Of a stretch of DNA of 64,000 nucleotides, positions 33,426 through 42,298 are shown piece after piece. This DNA comes from JBGQOJ01 sp052119585 (GTDB lineage Bacteria; Pseudomonadota; Alphaproteobacteria; Rhodobacterales; Rhodobacteraceae). The first letter of the stretch is position 1, and each line of letters opens with the position of its first letter. The DNA is taken from NCBI RefSeq assembly GCF_052119585.1, contig NZ_JBGQOJ010000017.1, forward strand, positions 1 through 64,000. The letters are read 5' to 3'. The position numbers were made by a program, and so were the translations under genes. The notes beneath the pieces were generated by a model. That model did no database searches. It was not told where the DNA came from and saw only the letters and a list, made by a program, of their open reading frames with translations.

Positions 33426-34757
33426 ATGGCACATGCGATGAAGATTGCGATTGTCGATGACGAACAGGATATGCGGCAGTCGATCAGCCAATGGCTGGCG
33501 CTGTCGGGTTTTGACACCGAAACCTTCGCCAGCGCAGAGGATGCGCTGAAAGGCCTTGGGGCGGATTACCCCGGCATTGTCGTCAGCGACATCAAGATGC
33601 CCGGCATGGATGGCATGCAGTTCCTGAAGAAGCTGATGAGCCTTGATAGCTCGCTGCCGGTGATCATGATCACAGGCCACGGTGATGTGCCGATGGCGGT
33701 CGAGGCGATGCGGGTCGGCGCGTTCGATTTCCTTGAGAAACCGTTCAACCCCGACCGGATGACGCAACTTGCCAAGAAGGCGACACAGAACCGCCGTCTG
33801 ACACTGGACAACCGCGCCCTGCGGCGCGAGTTGTCGGATGGGTCGGTGCTGATGAAAAAGCTGATCGGGTCGTCGCCGGTGATGGAGCGCCTGAAAGAGG
33901 ATATTCTTGATCTGGGGCAGGCGGATGGCCATGTCCTGATCGACGGAGAGACCGGCACCGGCAAGACGCTTGTGGCCCACGCGCTGCATGCGGTGGGACC
34001 GCGGGCGGGCAAGAAATTCGTTCTGGTGTCGTGTTCGGCCTATGAAGAGGATGCGTTGGGGCGGCGGCTGTTCGGGCCGGTCGAGGATGGCGGCGCGCTG
34101 CCGCTGGTCGAAGAGGCCCGCGGCGGGACGCTGGTTCTGGAAGGGATCGAGGCGTTGTCTTCGGCCCTGCAAGCGCGGCTTTTGACCTTTATCAACGATC
34201 AGGGCACGCCTGCGGAAACGCGGATCGTGGCGATCAGCAACTTGCAGCAGCAGGACAAGACGGTCGAGGACGCGCTGCGCCCCGATCTGTTCTACCGTCT
34301 TGCGGCGATGCGGATCACCCTGCCGCCGCTGCGCCAGCGGGGCGAGGATATTCTGATGCTGTTCACCCGCCTGTCGGACCAGTTTGCCGATGAATACGGG
34401 TGCGACGCGCCGGCGGTCAGCGCACAGGAGGCGGCGCAATTGTTGCAGGCGCCATGGCCCGGCAACGTGCGCCAGTTGATCAACATCGCAGAGCGCGCCG
34501 TGTTGCAGAACCGGCGCGGGTCGGGGACGATCGCATCGCTGTTGATGGCGGACAACGACGAGACTCAGCCGACGATGACGACCGATGGCAAGCCTCTCAA
34601 GGAATACGTAGAGGCCTTTGAGCGGATGCTGATCGACAATACAATGCGGCGCCACAAGGGCAGCATCGTCAATGTGATGGAAGAGTTGTGCCTGCCGCGC
34701 CGGACGCTGAACGAGAAGATGGCGAAGTATAACCTGTCGCGCGGCGATTACCTTTAG
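33426..34757 (+). CDS. dctD: DctD-type response regulator with degenerate AAA+ domain
   Basis: A 443-residue regulator: a receiver domain (1 to about 120, acidic pair D11-D12, phosphorylated Asp55, Lys105), an AAA+ domain (about 145-365) and a Fis-type helix-turn-helix (about 405-443, NVMEELCLPRRTLNEKM). Walker A is intact (GETGTGKT, 174-181). The sigma-54 contact motif GAFTGA is absent: residues 215-223 read LFGPVEDGG. The Walker B DE pair is also changed (GGTLVLEGIE, 233-242). It therefore may not activate sigma-54 promoters, or may not hydrolyse ATP. The partner is DctB. The start has GAGG upstream. Confidence 0.88.
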   Translation: MAHAMKIAIVDDEQDMRQSISQWLALSGFDTETFASAEDALKGLGADYPGIVVSDIKMPGMDGMQFLKKLMSLDSSLPVIMITGHGDVPMAVEAMRVGAFDFLEKPFNPDRMTQLAKKATQNRRLTLDNRALRRELSDGSVLMKKLIGSSPVMERLKEDILDLGQADGHVLIDGETGTGKTLVAHALHAVGPRAGKKFVLVSCSAYEEDALGRRLFGPVEDGGALPLVEEARGGTLVLEGIEALSSALQARLLTFINDQGTPAETRIVAISNLQQQDKTVEDALRPDLFYRLAAMRITLPPLRQRGEDILMLFTRLSDQFADEYGCDAPAVSAQEAAQLLQAPWPGNVRQLINIAERAVLQNRRGSGTIASLLMADNDETQPTMTTDGKPLKEYVEAFERMLIDNTMRRHKGSIVNVMEELCLPRRTLNEKMAKYNLSRGDYL

Positions 34758-34799
34758 GTTGAGTGAAAGGCCACGCCTGCGGCGTGATGTCCATGTCTC

Positions 34800-34819
34800 G
34801 GGTCCGCATGCGCGGACCC
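34800..34819. terminator. GC-rich hairpin behind dctD
   Basis: GGGTCCGC (34800-34807) and GCGGACCC (34812-34819) make a perfect 8-bp stem with an ATGC loop, 43 bases after the dctD stop. There is no T-run, so it may act as an mRNA 3'-end stabiliser or a Rho-assisted stop. Confidence 0.4.
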
Positions 34820-34836
34820 TCGGGACGGCCTGCGGC

Positions 34837-34868
34837 GCGGATATTTTTTCCAAGGAGAGGGGCAAGGC
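34837..34868 (+). repeat. dispersed 3'-end repeat, copy 5
   Basis: GCGGATATTTTTTCCAAGGA followed by GAGGGGCAAGGC, 80 bases after dctD. It is a diverged member, most like the copy at 16027. Confidence 0.5.
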
Positions 34869-35289
34869 AGAGCGGGGATTCGGGTCTGTCCGAATGCGCG
34901 TGAAATTGCCCATTGTAATTGTACGGGGCTTGCCCTTAAGGTCGTGATACGGCGGACTGTGCAAAATGGTGCAGGATCGTACGGATAGTTTCGCTGCTTT
35001 CAGTGAGCGGTAGGCAGAGTGCCCCGACAGTCCTGAAGGCAGACCGATTGACCGCAAGGTTGTTGAATTGCCCGATGCGCGCAAGCGCCGGGTCATAGTG
35101 ATGGTGCCGCAATCGCGGCATCGGAGATAGAACCGCGATGAAACGCGCAGAGATACAGACGCAAATAGCAGGGGTCGATCAGGCCGATATGCATTTGCGC
35201 GGCGCGTTCCCCATCGCCCTTAATAGACACCTCTCCAGACGCGGCGACCCTTTGGGACAGCAGCGTTTGCACAGGTGCACACGGGTAAC

Positions 35290-38079
35290 ATGGCTAAGAA
35301 AATGCTTATCGACGCCACCCACGCCGAGGAAACTCGGGTTGTGGTGGTCGACGGAAACAAGGTCGAGGAATTCGATTTTGAGTCTGAAAACAAACGCCAG
35401 ATAGCTGGCAACATATATCTGGCGAAAGTCACACGGGTTGAACCGTCGCTTCAGGCCGCATTTGTGGACTACGGCGGCAATCGCCACGGGTTCCTTGCGT
35501 TTTCCGAGGTGCATCCTGATTACTATCAGATCCCGGTCGCCGATCGCGAGGCCCTTATGGCCGAGGAACGCGAGTATGTGAAATCCTTGCAAGATGCCGA
35601 GGATGAGCCGAAATCCTCGCGTTCTCGTGGCGGAAACCGATCGCGGTCGCGGTCGTCGTCCAAGGCGGAAACGGCTCAGTCGGATGACGCGGTCGAGGTG
35701 AAAGACGCTGACGCGCCGTCGATTTCCGGCATGGATGTTGTCGATTTCGGCAATGATGATGACGCCGGGGACAACGGCGATCATAGCTCGCGCGACGATC
35801 ACGCCACGGATGATCACGATAACGAGGAGGATACGCAGGTTTCCAGCGATCCCTCTGATCGTGACGACGAGATCGAATCCATCGCCGACGAAGATGTCGC
35901 CGAGGAAATCCGCCAGCCGCGCAAACCGCGCGCACGCAAATACAAGATCCAGGAAGTGATCAAGGTTCGTCAGATCCTTTTGGTTCAGGTGGTCAAGGAA
36001 GAGCGTGGCAACAAGGGCGCGGCACTGACGACCTATCTGTCGCTTGCCGGTCGGTATTGCGTCCTGATGCCAAACACCGCGCGCGGTGGTGGCATTTCGC
36101 GCAAGATCACCAATGCGGTCGACCGCAAAAAGCTGAAAGAGATCGCCAACGAAATAGATGTGCCTGATGGCGCAGGTCTGATCATCCGCACAGCAGGCAG
36201 CCAGCGCACCAAGACCGAGATCAAGCGCGACTACGAATATTTGCAGCGCCTGTGGGAGCAGATACGCGAACTGACGCTGAAAAGCATAGCGCCCGCCAAG
36301 ATCTACGAAGAAGGCGACCTGATCAAACGTTCGATCCGCGACCTTTACAACCGCGACATCGACGAGGTGTTTGTGGAAGGTGCCGAAGGATACCGGATCG
36401 CCAAGGACTTCATGAAAATGATCATGCCGTCCCATGCGGTCAACGTGAAGCAATACCGAGACACAATGCCGCTTTTCGCGCGCTTTCAGGTCGAAAGTTA
36501 TCTGGCGGGGATGTTCAATCCGACTGTCCAGTTGAAATCCGGTGGCTACATTGTGATCGGTGTGACCGAGGCGCTTGTGGCGATCGACGTCAACTCTGGC
36601 CGGGCCACTAAAGAAGGCTCGATAGAGGAGACCGCGACCAAGACCAACCTGGAGGCCGCCGAAGAGGTGGCACGCCAGCTGCGCTTGCGCGACCTTGCCG
36701 GTCTGATCGTGATCGACTTTATCGACATGGAAGACCGCCGGAACAACGCCGCCGTTGAAAAGCGGTTCAAGGACAAGCTGAAGACCGACCGTGCCCGTAT
36801 TCAGGTCGGCCGCATTTCCGGCTTTGGCCTGATGGAAATGTCGCGCCAGCGTCTGCGCCCCGGCATGATCGAGGCCACGACGCAGCCCTGCTCGGCGTGT
36901 CATGGCACCGGTTTGATCCGGTCCGACGATAACCTTGCGCTGAACATCATCCGCCAGTTGGAAGAGGAAGGCGTGCGCAAACGCTCGCGCGAGGTTCTGC
37001 TGAAGGCCCCCGTGGCCGTCGTAAACTTCCTGATGAACAACAAGCGCGAGCATATCGCCCAGATCGAGGCACGCTACGGCATGTCGGTGCGGGTCGAGGC
37101 GGACCCACATCTTATCAGCCCCGATTTCACGATTGAAAAGTTCAAGACCGCCACCCGTGTCGTGCCAGAGATTTCGGCACATATCGTGTCCGTCGACAGC
37201 TCTTTGATGGACGAGATCGACGAGGATATGGTCGAAGACGCGGTCGAAGTGGACGAGGCCGAAGCGGCAGAAGAGACCCCGGTCGAAGTTGCTGCCTCGC
37301 CTGTGGCTGCGACCGAGGAGGGTGACGCGCAGGCACCTAAAAAGCGCCGCCGTCGTCGGCGTCGCCGCAAGCCCGGCAATGGTCAGAACGGCGATCAGTC
37401 GGCCAATGGCGATCAGTCCGACGATGACAGCGACGAAGCCGAAGACGGTGCCGAAGAGGTAGCGGCGCAAACCTCTACACCCGAGGCGACGCCCGCTGCG
37501 GTAACCGAATCAGGGGAAACCCCGACAGGCGACGCCGTGGCGCAAGACGCGCCAGCCGCAAAGAAAACGGCCCGCCGGACCCGCTCGACTGCGTCCAAAT
37601 CGTCGTCGTCCACAACCAAGGCCCCTGCGGCCAAGGCTCCGGCCAAACCGCGTGCGCCGTCCAAAGCGGCACTTGCAAAGGCGAAAGCAGCGGCCGAGGC
37701 CGAGGTAAATGCCGAAGCTGGAACCGAAGCGGTTGCCGCAACGGATGCTCCGGCACCCAAAAAGCGGGCAAGCCGCAGCAGGGCAACCAAGGCAAAGGCC
37801 CCTGTGGCAAGTGAGGCTGTGGCAAGTGAGGCTGTGGCAAGTGAGGCTGTGGCAATCATCGAGACTTCTGAAGCCCCTGCCGTTCCGGCCCCCGCACCCG
37901 TTGCCGTGACGCCAGAACGTGCAGAGCCGGCTGCAAAGCTGCTGGTGCCTGATACGGCGCCTGAGACGGTAACAGAGGCCCCGGTGCCCGAGCCACAGGA
38001 GCCCGCGTCCGCTGTCGAGCCTGAAAAGGTAGAAGACACCGGCCCGAAAAAGCGTGGCTGGTGGTCTTTGGGCCGCTAA
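35290..38079 (+). CDS. rne: ribonuclease E
   Basis: A 929-residue endoribonuclease, core of the RNA degradosome. The S1 domain is split: strands at about 38-80, then an acidic, Ser/Arg-rich insertion at about 95-215, then the rest from 217. The catalytic aspartates are Asp433 (AIDVNSGRAT) and Asp476 (LIVIDFIDM), and the zinc link is CSACHGTG (Cys534, Cys537). The C-terminal third is disordered and Ala/Glu/Lys-rich with an Arg run (KKRRRRRRRRKPG) for RNA binding. It ends GWWSLGR. A 15-bp tandem repeat lies in this tail. The start follows a long leader. Confidence 0.96.
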   Translation: MAKKMLIDATHAEETRVVVVDGNKVEEFDFESENKRQIAGNIYLAKVTRVEPSLQAAFVDYGGNRHGFLAFSEVHPDYYQIPVADREALMAEEREYVKSLQDAEDEPKSSRSRGGNRSRSRSSSKAETAQSDDAVEVKDADAPSISGMDVVDFGNDDDAGDNGDHSSRDDHATDDHDNEEDTQVSSDPSDRDDEIESIADEDVAEEIRQPRKPRARKYKIQEVIKVRQILLVQVVKEERGNKGAALTTYLSLAGRYCVLMPNTARGGGISRKITNAVDRKKLKEIANEIDVPDGAGLIIRTAGSQRTKTEIKRDYEYLQRLWEQIRELTLKSIAPAKIYEEGDLIKRSIRDLYNRDIDEVFVEGAEGYRIAKDFMKMIMPSHAVNVKQYRDTMPLFARFQVESYLAGMFNPTVQLKSGGYIVIGVTEALVAIDVNSGRATKEGSIEETATKTNLEAAEEVARQLRLRDLAGLIVIDFIDMEDRRNNAAVEKRFKDKLKTDRARIQVGRISGFGLMEMSRQRLRPGMIEATTQPCSACHGTGLIRSDDNLALNIIRQLEEEGVRKRSREVLLKAPVAVVNFLMNNKREHIAQIEARYGMSVRVEADPHLISPDFTIEKFKTATRVVPEISAHIVSVDSSLMDEIDEDMVEDAVEVDEAEAAEETPVEVAASPVAATEEGDAQAPKKRRRRRRRRKPGNGQNGDQSANGDQSDDDSDEAEDGAEEVAAQTSTPEATPAAVTESGETPTGDAVAQDAPAAKKTARRTRSTASKSSSSTTKAPAAKAPAKPRAPSKAALAKAKAAAEAEVNAEAGTEAVAATDAPAPKKRASRSRATKAKAPVASEAVASEAVASEAVAIIETSEAPAVPAPAPVAVTPERAEPAAKLLVPDTAPETVTEAPVPEPQEPASAVEPEKVEDTGPKKRGWWSLGR
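37804..37848 (+). repeat. 15-bp tandem repeat, three copies, inside rne
   Basis: GTGGCAAGTGAGGCT is repeated exactly three times (37804-37818, 37819-37833, 37834-37848), encoding VASEA three times in the disordered tail. A 15-bp unit keeps the frame, so copy number could vary between strains without harm. Confidence 0.9.
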
Positions 38080-38100
38080 GCGCACACACCGCATCGAAAA

Positions 38101-38127
38101 ACGCCGGGCCAGTGGTCCGGCGTTTTT
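38101..38127 (+). terminator. intrinsic terminator after rne
   Basis: ACGCCGGGCC and GGTCCGGCGT pair across an AGT loop (38101-38123), with Ts to 38127. As are present on the other side (38097-38101), so it can also work for transcripts coming from tusA on the minus strand. Confidence 0.9.
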
Positions 38128-38181
38128 GTCTTTGCGGATGTCAGTTCAAGGGGCTGCATTCCCGGCGCAGACTGCCTAGCT

Positions 38182-38202
38182 CTTTTTGGTCCAAATATCC
38201 TC
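38182..38202 (-). repeat. dispersed 3'-end repeat, copy 6
   Basis: Minus-strand reading GAGGATATTTGGACCAAAAA followed by G, between the rne terminator and the end of tusA, in the gap between two convergent genes. Confidence 0.6.
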
Positions 38203-38290
38203 GCGCGAAGCGCAAAACCCGAGCGCCCGCGCAAGCGGACGCGAGACAGGAAACGTCGCGCAGAATGCGCGCCCTTCTGGTGAAAACGGA

Positions 38291-38518
38291 TCAGCCCTTG
38301 CGGATCAGATAGATCTGTGTGCCATCGGCCTCGGAGTGCGACACCAATGTGTGCCCGGATTCCACGCAGAAATGCGGCACGTCGATGATCGCTGCGGGAT
38401 CGTCGGCCTGCACGCGCAGAACCTGACCGCTGGTCATCGCCAGAAGCCGTTTACGTGCCTTCAGCACGGGCAAGGGGCACAGTAGCCCCAGCGCATCAAG
38501 ATCATGATCCCATTCCAT
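38291..38518 (-). CDS. TusA-family sulfurtransferase
   Basis: A 75-residue protein with the TusA fold and signature LDALGLLCPLPVLKARKRL, where the Cys of CPxP carries persulfide. TusA proteins relay sulfur for tRNA thiolation, molybdenum cofactor or sulfur oxidation. It is divergent from ccdA, whose product moves electrons through the membrane for thiol chemistry; a shared redox theme is possible but not shown. Confidence 0.88.
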   Translation of the reverse strand: MEWDHDLDALGLLCPLPVLKARKRLLAMTSGQVLRVQADDPAAIIDVPHFCVESGHTLVSHSEADGTQIYLIRKG

Positions 38519-38617
38519 AAATTCTCAGATAGGCGCGATGTTACATCTTGTCCACGTCAATGTGACAACTCGCGGCGTGACGCGGCGCGCGCGGGGCGCT
38601 ATGTGAAGGGAAAGGGG

Positions 38618-39379
38618 ATGCCAATGGAACATTTGAGCCTGATCGACGCCAGTCTGCTGCCCGCGATGCTGATCGCACTTGTGGCGGGGCTTTTGTCGTT
38701 TCTCAGTCCCTGCGTCTTGCCGATTGTGCCGCCCTATCTGGCCTATATGGGCGGTATTTCCATGTCCGAGATGACCGGCACCGGCAGATCCGCGCGCTGG
38801 TCGACGATCACTGCGGCCCTGTTTTTCGTGCTTGGCCTGTCCACGGTGTTCCTGTTCCTTGGGTTCACGGCCTCGGCGTTCGGTATGTTCTTTCTACAAA
38901 ACCAGGAACTGTTCTCGAAACTTTCCGGCCTTGTGGTCATCATCTTCGGCCTGCATTTTCTTGGCGTCTTTCGCATTCCGCTGCTGAATCAAGAGGCGCG
39001 GCTTGACGCCGGCGACAGGGGCGGCAGCGCCTTCGGGGCCTATGTGCTGGGTCTAGCCTTTGCGTTTGGCTGGACGCCCTGCATCGGTCCGCAGCTTGGC
39101 GCGATCCTGTCGCTGGCCGCATCCGAGGCGTCGATCGCGCGGGGCACGATGCTTTTGGCGGTCTATGCCGCAGGGCTTGGCATTCCGTTCCTGCTGGCCG
39201 CGATTTTCATCCAACGCTCGATGGGGGTGATGAACCGGATCAAGCCCTATCTGGGGCTGATCGAAAAGGCCATGGGCGCGCTTTTGGTGCTGGTGGGCGT
39301 GGCGCTGTTGACGGGGGCGTTCACCGCCTTTTCATGGTGGTTGCTGGAAACTTTTCCGGCGCTGAGCCAGCTTGGCTAA
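38618..39379 (+). CDS. ccdA: cytochrome c biogenesis protein CcdA
   Basis: A 253-residue, six-helix membrane protein of the CcdA/DsbD-beta type that passes reducing power from cytoplasmic thioredoxin to the periplasm. The two redox cysteines are in LSFLSPCVLPIVPPYLAY and FGWTPCIGPQLGA. ATG 38618 has AAGGGAAAGGGG just upstream; ATG 38624, two codons on, is equally well placed. The gene stands alone. Confidence 0.93.
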   Translation: MPMEHLSLIDASLLPAMLIALVAGLLSFLSPCVLPIVPPYLAYMGGISMSEMTGTGRSARWSTITAALFFVLGLSTVFLFLGFTASAFGMFFLQNQELFSKLSGLVVIIFGLHFLGVFRIPLLNQEARLDAGDRGGSAFGAYVLGLAFAFGWTPCIGPQLGAILSLAASEASIARGTMLLAVYAAGLGIPFLLAAIFIQRSMGVMNRIKPYLGLIEKAMGALLVLVGVALLTGAFTAFSWWLLETFPALSQLG

Positions 39380-39438
39380 TCAGGCTTAATTTCGTCGAAA
39401 TCCTGCGCTAGACTGCGGCAAAGCGTGAAGGGCAGGGT

Positions 39439-40686
39439 ATGAGTGACGGCAAGGGCAGGCAGGTGGCGCGGCGGCGGGTATTCTATATCCCCGGCTACGA
39501 TCCCATTCATCCGCGCCGCTACCGCGAGCTTTACCGCTCCGAGGGACGCGCGCAGGCCGAAATTTCCGGCTATCATCTGCACCTTCGCCCGAAAACCACG
39601 GCAGGCCCTTACGGATGGCACGTCGGGGCTGAAATCGGTGGCGTCGACGTTCAGGCCGATGTCGAGGTTCTGGTCTGGTCCGATATCGTGCGCGGCTCTA
39701 TGTCGAATTCCATTCCCGCGACCTATCTGCAACTTGTGCGCACTTCCTGGATCTATATCGCCACCGGCGCGTTGCGGCGGCTGATGTGGTTGCGCAAGGG
39801 GCCGATCATCGCGGCCCTCTACCCGATCGGGATGCTGATCCTGCAATTGTGTCTTGCCGTTGCGCTTGGCATCGCTGCGGGCCATGTGCTGTTTGCAGCG
39901 CTCGACACGCTTCTCGGGGGCGGTGCGGGTCTGCTTGCGGGTCTGGGCGCGTTCGCGTCTGGCGTGGGGGGCACCGTCGCTGTTTTGCGCTGGTTCCGCA
40001 AAAAAGATGGCAAATTTTTCGCCTATTACCTGATGCATGACTTCGCCTATTCCGCCTTTTACAAAGGTGCCAACCCGCCAGAGCTGGAGGCGCGCATGGC
40101 AGAATTCGCCGGTATCATCGCCACGGCGTTGACCTCTGACGTAGACGAGGTGCTGGTCGTCGGGCATTCGTCCGGCGCACATCTGGCGGTGTCGATCCTT
40201 GCCGACCTGATCCGGGCGGGCCGGGTGCCTGTGGACGGTCCCGCGCTGGGGTTTTTGTCCTTGGGGCAGGTGGTGCCGATGGTGTCATTCCTGCCGAAGG
40301 CCGACAGATTGCGGGGCGACCTTGCCTATCTCTCGGCCCGCCCGGAACTGGTTTGGGTCGATGTGACGGCACCGGGGGATGGCTGCGCCTTTGCGCTGTG
40401 CGATCCGGTGGCGGTGTCGGGCGTGGCACCCGCCGATCAGCGCTGGCCGCTGGTGGTCTCTGCCGCCTTCACCCAGTCGCTCAGTCCCGCGCGCTGGAAG
40501 GAGCTGCGCTGGCGGTTCTTCAGGCTGCATTTTCAGTATCTTTGCGCGTTTGACGCCCCCAAGGACTATGACTATTTCCAGATCACCGCAGGGCCGGTCA
40601 CACTGGCCGATCGGTTTGCCGGTCGCGCGCCGTCAAAGTCGCGGATCGCACTGGCGGCCTCGCCCTATACCTCGGTTGCCGCATGA
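39439..40686 (+). CDS. membrane protein with alpha/beta-hydrolase GHSSG motif
   Basis: A 415-residue protein of unknown function. It starts with RRRVFYIPGYDPIHPRRYRE, a strand-turn with the GYDP form seen at the start of hydrolase folds, then has two membrane helices (about 122-155 and 158-183). After these comes VLVVGHSSGAHLAVSILADL: GHSSG (242-246) is a serine-hydrolase nucleophile elbow with Ser244. This is an inserted-helix alpha/beta hydrolase, possibly a lipase or esterase at the membrane. It overlaps the P450 gene by four bases, so they are made together and may modify one lipid or terpenoid substrate. That link is inference. Confidence 0.65.
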   Translation: MSDGKGRQVARRRVFYIPGYDPIHPRRYRELYRSEGRAQAEISGYHLHLRPKTTAGPYGWHVGAEIGGVDVQADVEVLVWSDIVRGSMSNSIPATYLQLVRTSWIYIATGALRRLMWLRKGPIIAALYPIGMLILQLCLAVALGIAAGHVLFAALDTLLGGGAGLLAGLGAFASGVGGTVAVLRWFRKKDGKFFAYYLMHDFAYSAFYKGANPPELEARMAEFAGIIATALTSDVDEVLVVGHSSGAHLAVSILADLIRAGRVPVDGPALGFLSLGQVVPMVSFLPKADRLRGDLAYLSARPELVWVDVTAPGDGCAFALCDPVAVSGVAPADQRWPLVVSAAFTQSLSPARWKELRWRFFRLHFQYLCAFDAPKDYDYFQITAGPVTLADRFAGRAPSKSRIALAASPYTSVAA

Positions 40687-42041
40687 TCCCGCCCAAGCCA
40701 CTATCGCGCCCTGACCGCGTCTCGCTGTGGCGCTATGTGCGGCTGTTCCGGCAGGACATTCTATCGGCGCAACCGGCAAAGCTGTATCGCGCATGGATGG
40801 CCGAATTCCGCACACCGTTTTTCCGTAGCTATATGATCAACCAACCGGATCTGGTCCGTCTTGTGCTGAACGCGCGGCCCGATGATTTCCCGAAATCCGC
40901 GCGGATCGGCGAGGGGTTGCGGCCGCTTTTGGGTAATTCGGTGTTCCTGACCAATGGCGAAACCTGGAAGCGTCAGCGCCGGATCATTGACCCCGCTTTC
41001 GAGGGCGGGCGCATCCGCGACATCTTTCCCGCCATGTTCGCCGCCGGACAGGCCGCAGTTGCGCGGCTGGCCCCGCTGGCGGATGGTCAAGCGGTGGAGA
41101 TCGAGGAGGAAACAAGTTTCGCCGCCGCCGACGTGATCTTTCGCACGCTGTTTTCCATTCCCATAACCGATCACATCGCGACGCAAGTTTTCACCCAGTT
41201 CCGCGATTATCAACGCACCCAGCCCATCCTGAATCTGGCCGCCTTTGTGCCAGTGCCGCGCTGGATGCCACGCTTTTTCAAATCGCGCACCAGGGTCACG
41301 GCGCGGGCCATTCGCGGGCTGATCACCAGGCTGACGACTGATCGGATGGCCGCAATCCGCGCGGGCACCGCCCCCGACGATCTGGCAACCAAGATCATGA
41401 CCACGGCAGATCCTGAAACCGGCGAGACCTTCACCACTGGCGAAATGGTCGATCAGGTCGCGATTTTCTTTCTGGCGGGGCACGAGACCAGCGCAAGCGC
41501 GCTGGCATGGTCGCTGTATCTGCTGGCGATGCACCCGGATGTGCAGGATAAAGTCGCAGCGGAGGCCCTGCTTGTCGACTTTGAAAATCCTTCTTTTTCA
41601 ATGATGTCCGGCCTGAAGTTCACGCGCGATGTGTTTCGAGAGGCGCTGCGCCTTTATCCGCCTGTGCCGATGATGGTCCGGCAAAGCACCTGCCCCGAAG
41701 TGTTCCGCGACAGGCCGGTCAAGCCCGGTGCGCAAGTGGTGATTTCGCCCTGGCACCTGCACCGGCACGCGCGGCTTTGGGATGATCCCGACGGGTTCGA
41801 TCCGGGCCGGTTCGCCACCGAAAACGGCAAGCAATGCATGCGTGAGGCCTATATCCCGTTTTCCAGCGGCCCGCGCGTTTGCACCGGCGCGGGGTTTGCC
41901 ATGGTCGAGGGGCCATTGTTGCTGGCGATGCTGGTGCGGGCCTATAGGTTCGAGCGGGTAGAGGGGCGCGATCCGGTTCCGGTGGCGCATCTGACCGTCC
42001 GCGCGAAGGACGGGATATGGCTAAGGGTCTTGCCTCGTTAG
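40683..42041 (+). CDS. cytochrome P450
   Basis: A 452-residue P450 monooxygenase. The oxygen-binding I helix is FFLAGHETSASALAW (265-270 core), the ExxR is EALR (320-323) and the heme loop is FSSGPRVCTGAGFA with Cys400 as the iron ligand. It has no membrane anchor. Its N-terminal YVRLFRQDILSAQPAKLYRA and the SxGPRxCxGxGFA loop recall CYP110/CYP102-like fatty-acid or terpene hydroxylases, but the substrate is unknown. No ferredoxin or reductase gene is next to it. It is coupled to the upstream hydrolase gene. Confidence 0.93.
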   Translation: MIPPKPLSRPDRVSLWRYVRLFRQDILSAQPAKLYRAWMAEFRTPFFRSYMINQPDLVRLVLNARPDDFPKSARIGEGLRPLLGNSVFLTNGETWKRQRRIIDPAFEGGRIRDIFPAMFAAGQAAVARLAPLADGQAVEIEEETSFAAADVIFRTLFSIPITDHIATQVFTQFRDYQRTQPILNLAAFVPVPRWMPRFFKSRTRVTARAIRGLITRLTTDRMAAIRAGTAPDDLATKIMTTADPETGETFTTGEMVDQVAIFFLAGHETSASALAWSLYLLAMHPDVQDKVAAEALLVDFENPSFSMMSGLKFTRDVFREALRLYPPVPMMVRQSTCPEVFRDRPVKPGAQVVISPWHLHRHARLWDDPDGFDPGRFATENGKQCMREAYIPFSSGPRVCTGAGFAMVEGPLLLAMLVRAYRFERVEGRDPVPVAHLTVRAKDGIWLRVLPR

Positions 42042-42082
42042 CACGCAAGAGCGTTCCGCGATGTGAAGCCAGCGCCGCAGGG

Positions 42083-42298
42083 TCAGGTCCGGTAATAGCG
42101 CAACACATATAGCCGGATCGCCGAGGCAAGGCCGGTCTCAACGTCGCGCGCTGCATCAATTTCGGCAGCCAATACATTGATCGCTTTGTCTTCTTCGGCT
42201 GCAAGTTCGCGGAAGGCTGACCAGAACTCATCTTCCAAAGACACAGAGGTGCGGTGCCCTTTGAGCGTCAGAGACCGCTTTTGCGGCCGCGTGCTCAT
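42083..42298 (-). CDS. ribbon-helix-helix domain protein
   Basis: A 71-residue protein with a ribbon-helix-helix pattern (KRSLTLKGHRTSVSLEDEFW, then FRELAAEEDKAINVLAAEID). Such RHH_4 proteins are small DNA-binding candidates found behind fumC and DUF4169 in alphaproteobacteria. It overlaps the DUF4169 gene by four bases, so sspB, fumC, DUF4169 and this gene form one run. The DNA target is unknown. Confidence 0.8.
   Translation of the reverse strand: MSTRPQKRSLTLKGHRTSVSLEDEFWSAFRELAAEEDKAINVLAAEIDAARDVETGLASAIRLYVLRYYRT

Larger units (their letters stand above)
34758..35289. other. non-coding gap before rne, probable long leader
   Basis: About 530 bases between dctD and rne. At its left end are two hairpins: CACGCC-TGC-GGCGTG near 34772-34786 and GGGTCCGC-ATGC-GCGGACCC at 34800-34819. 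A dispersed repeat copy (34837-34868) follows. The rest, about 400 bases, has no convincing gene and probably contains the rne promoter and a long 5' leader; RNase E mRNAs are known for autoregulatory leaders. I could not pick out a clear promoter. Confidence 0.5.

Noticed and set aside
35138..35404. 88-codon frame overlapping the rne start
   Set aside because: It overlaps the well-supported start of rne in another frame and shows no conserved pattern; the region is more likely a leader RNA.
35179..37470. 763-codon open frame antisense to rne
   Set aside because: It mirrors the biased codons of rne, with no motif and no ribosome binding site.
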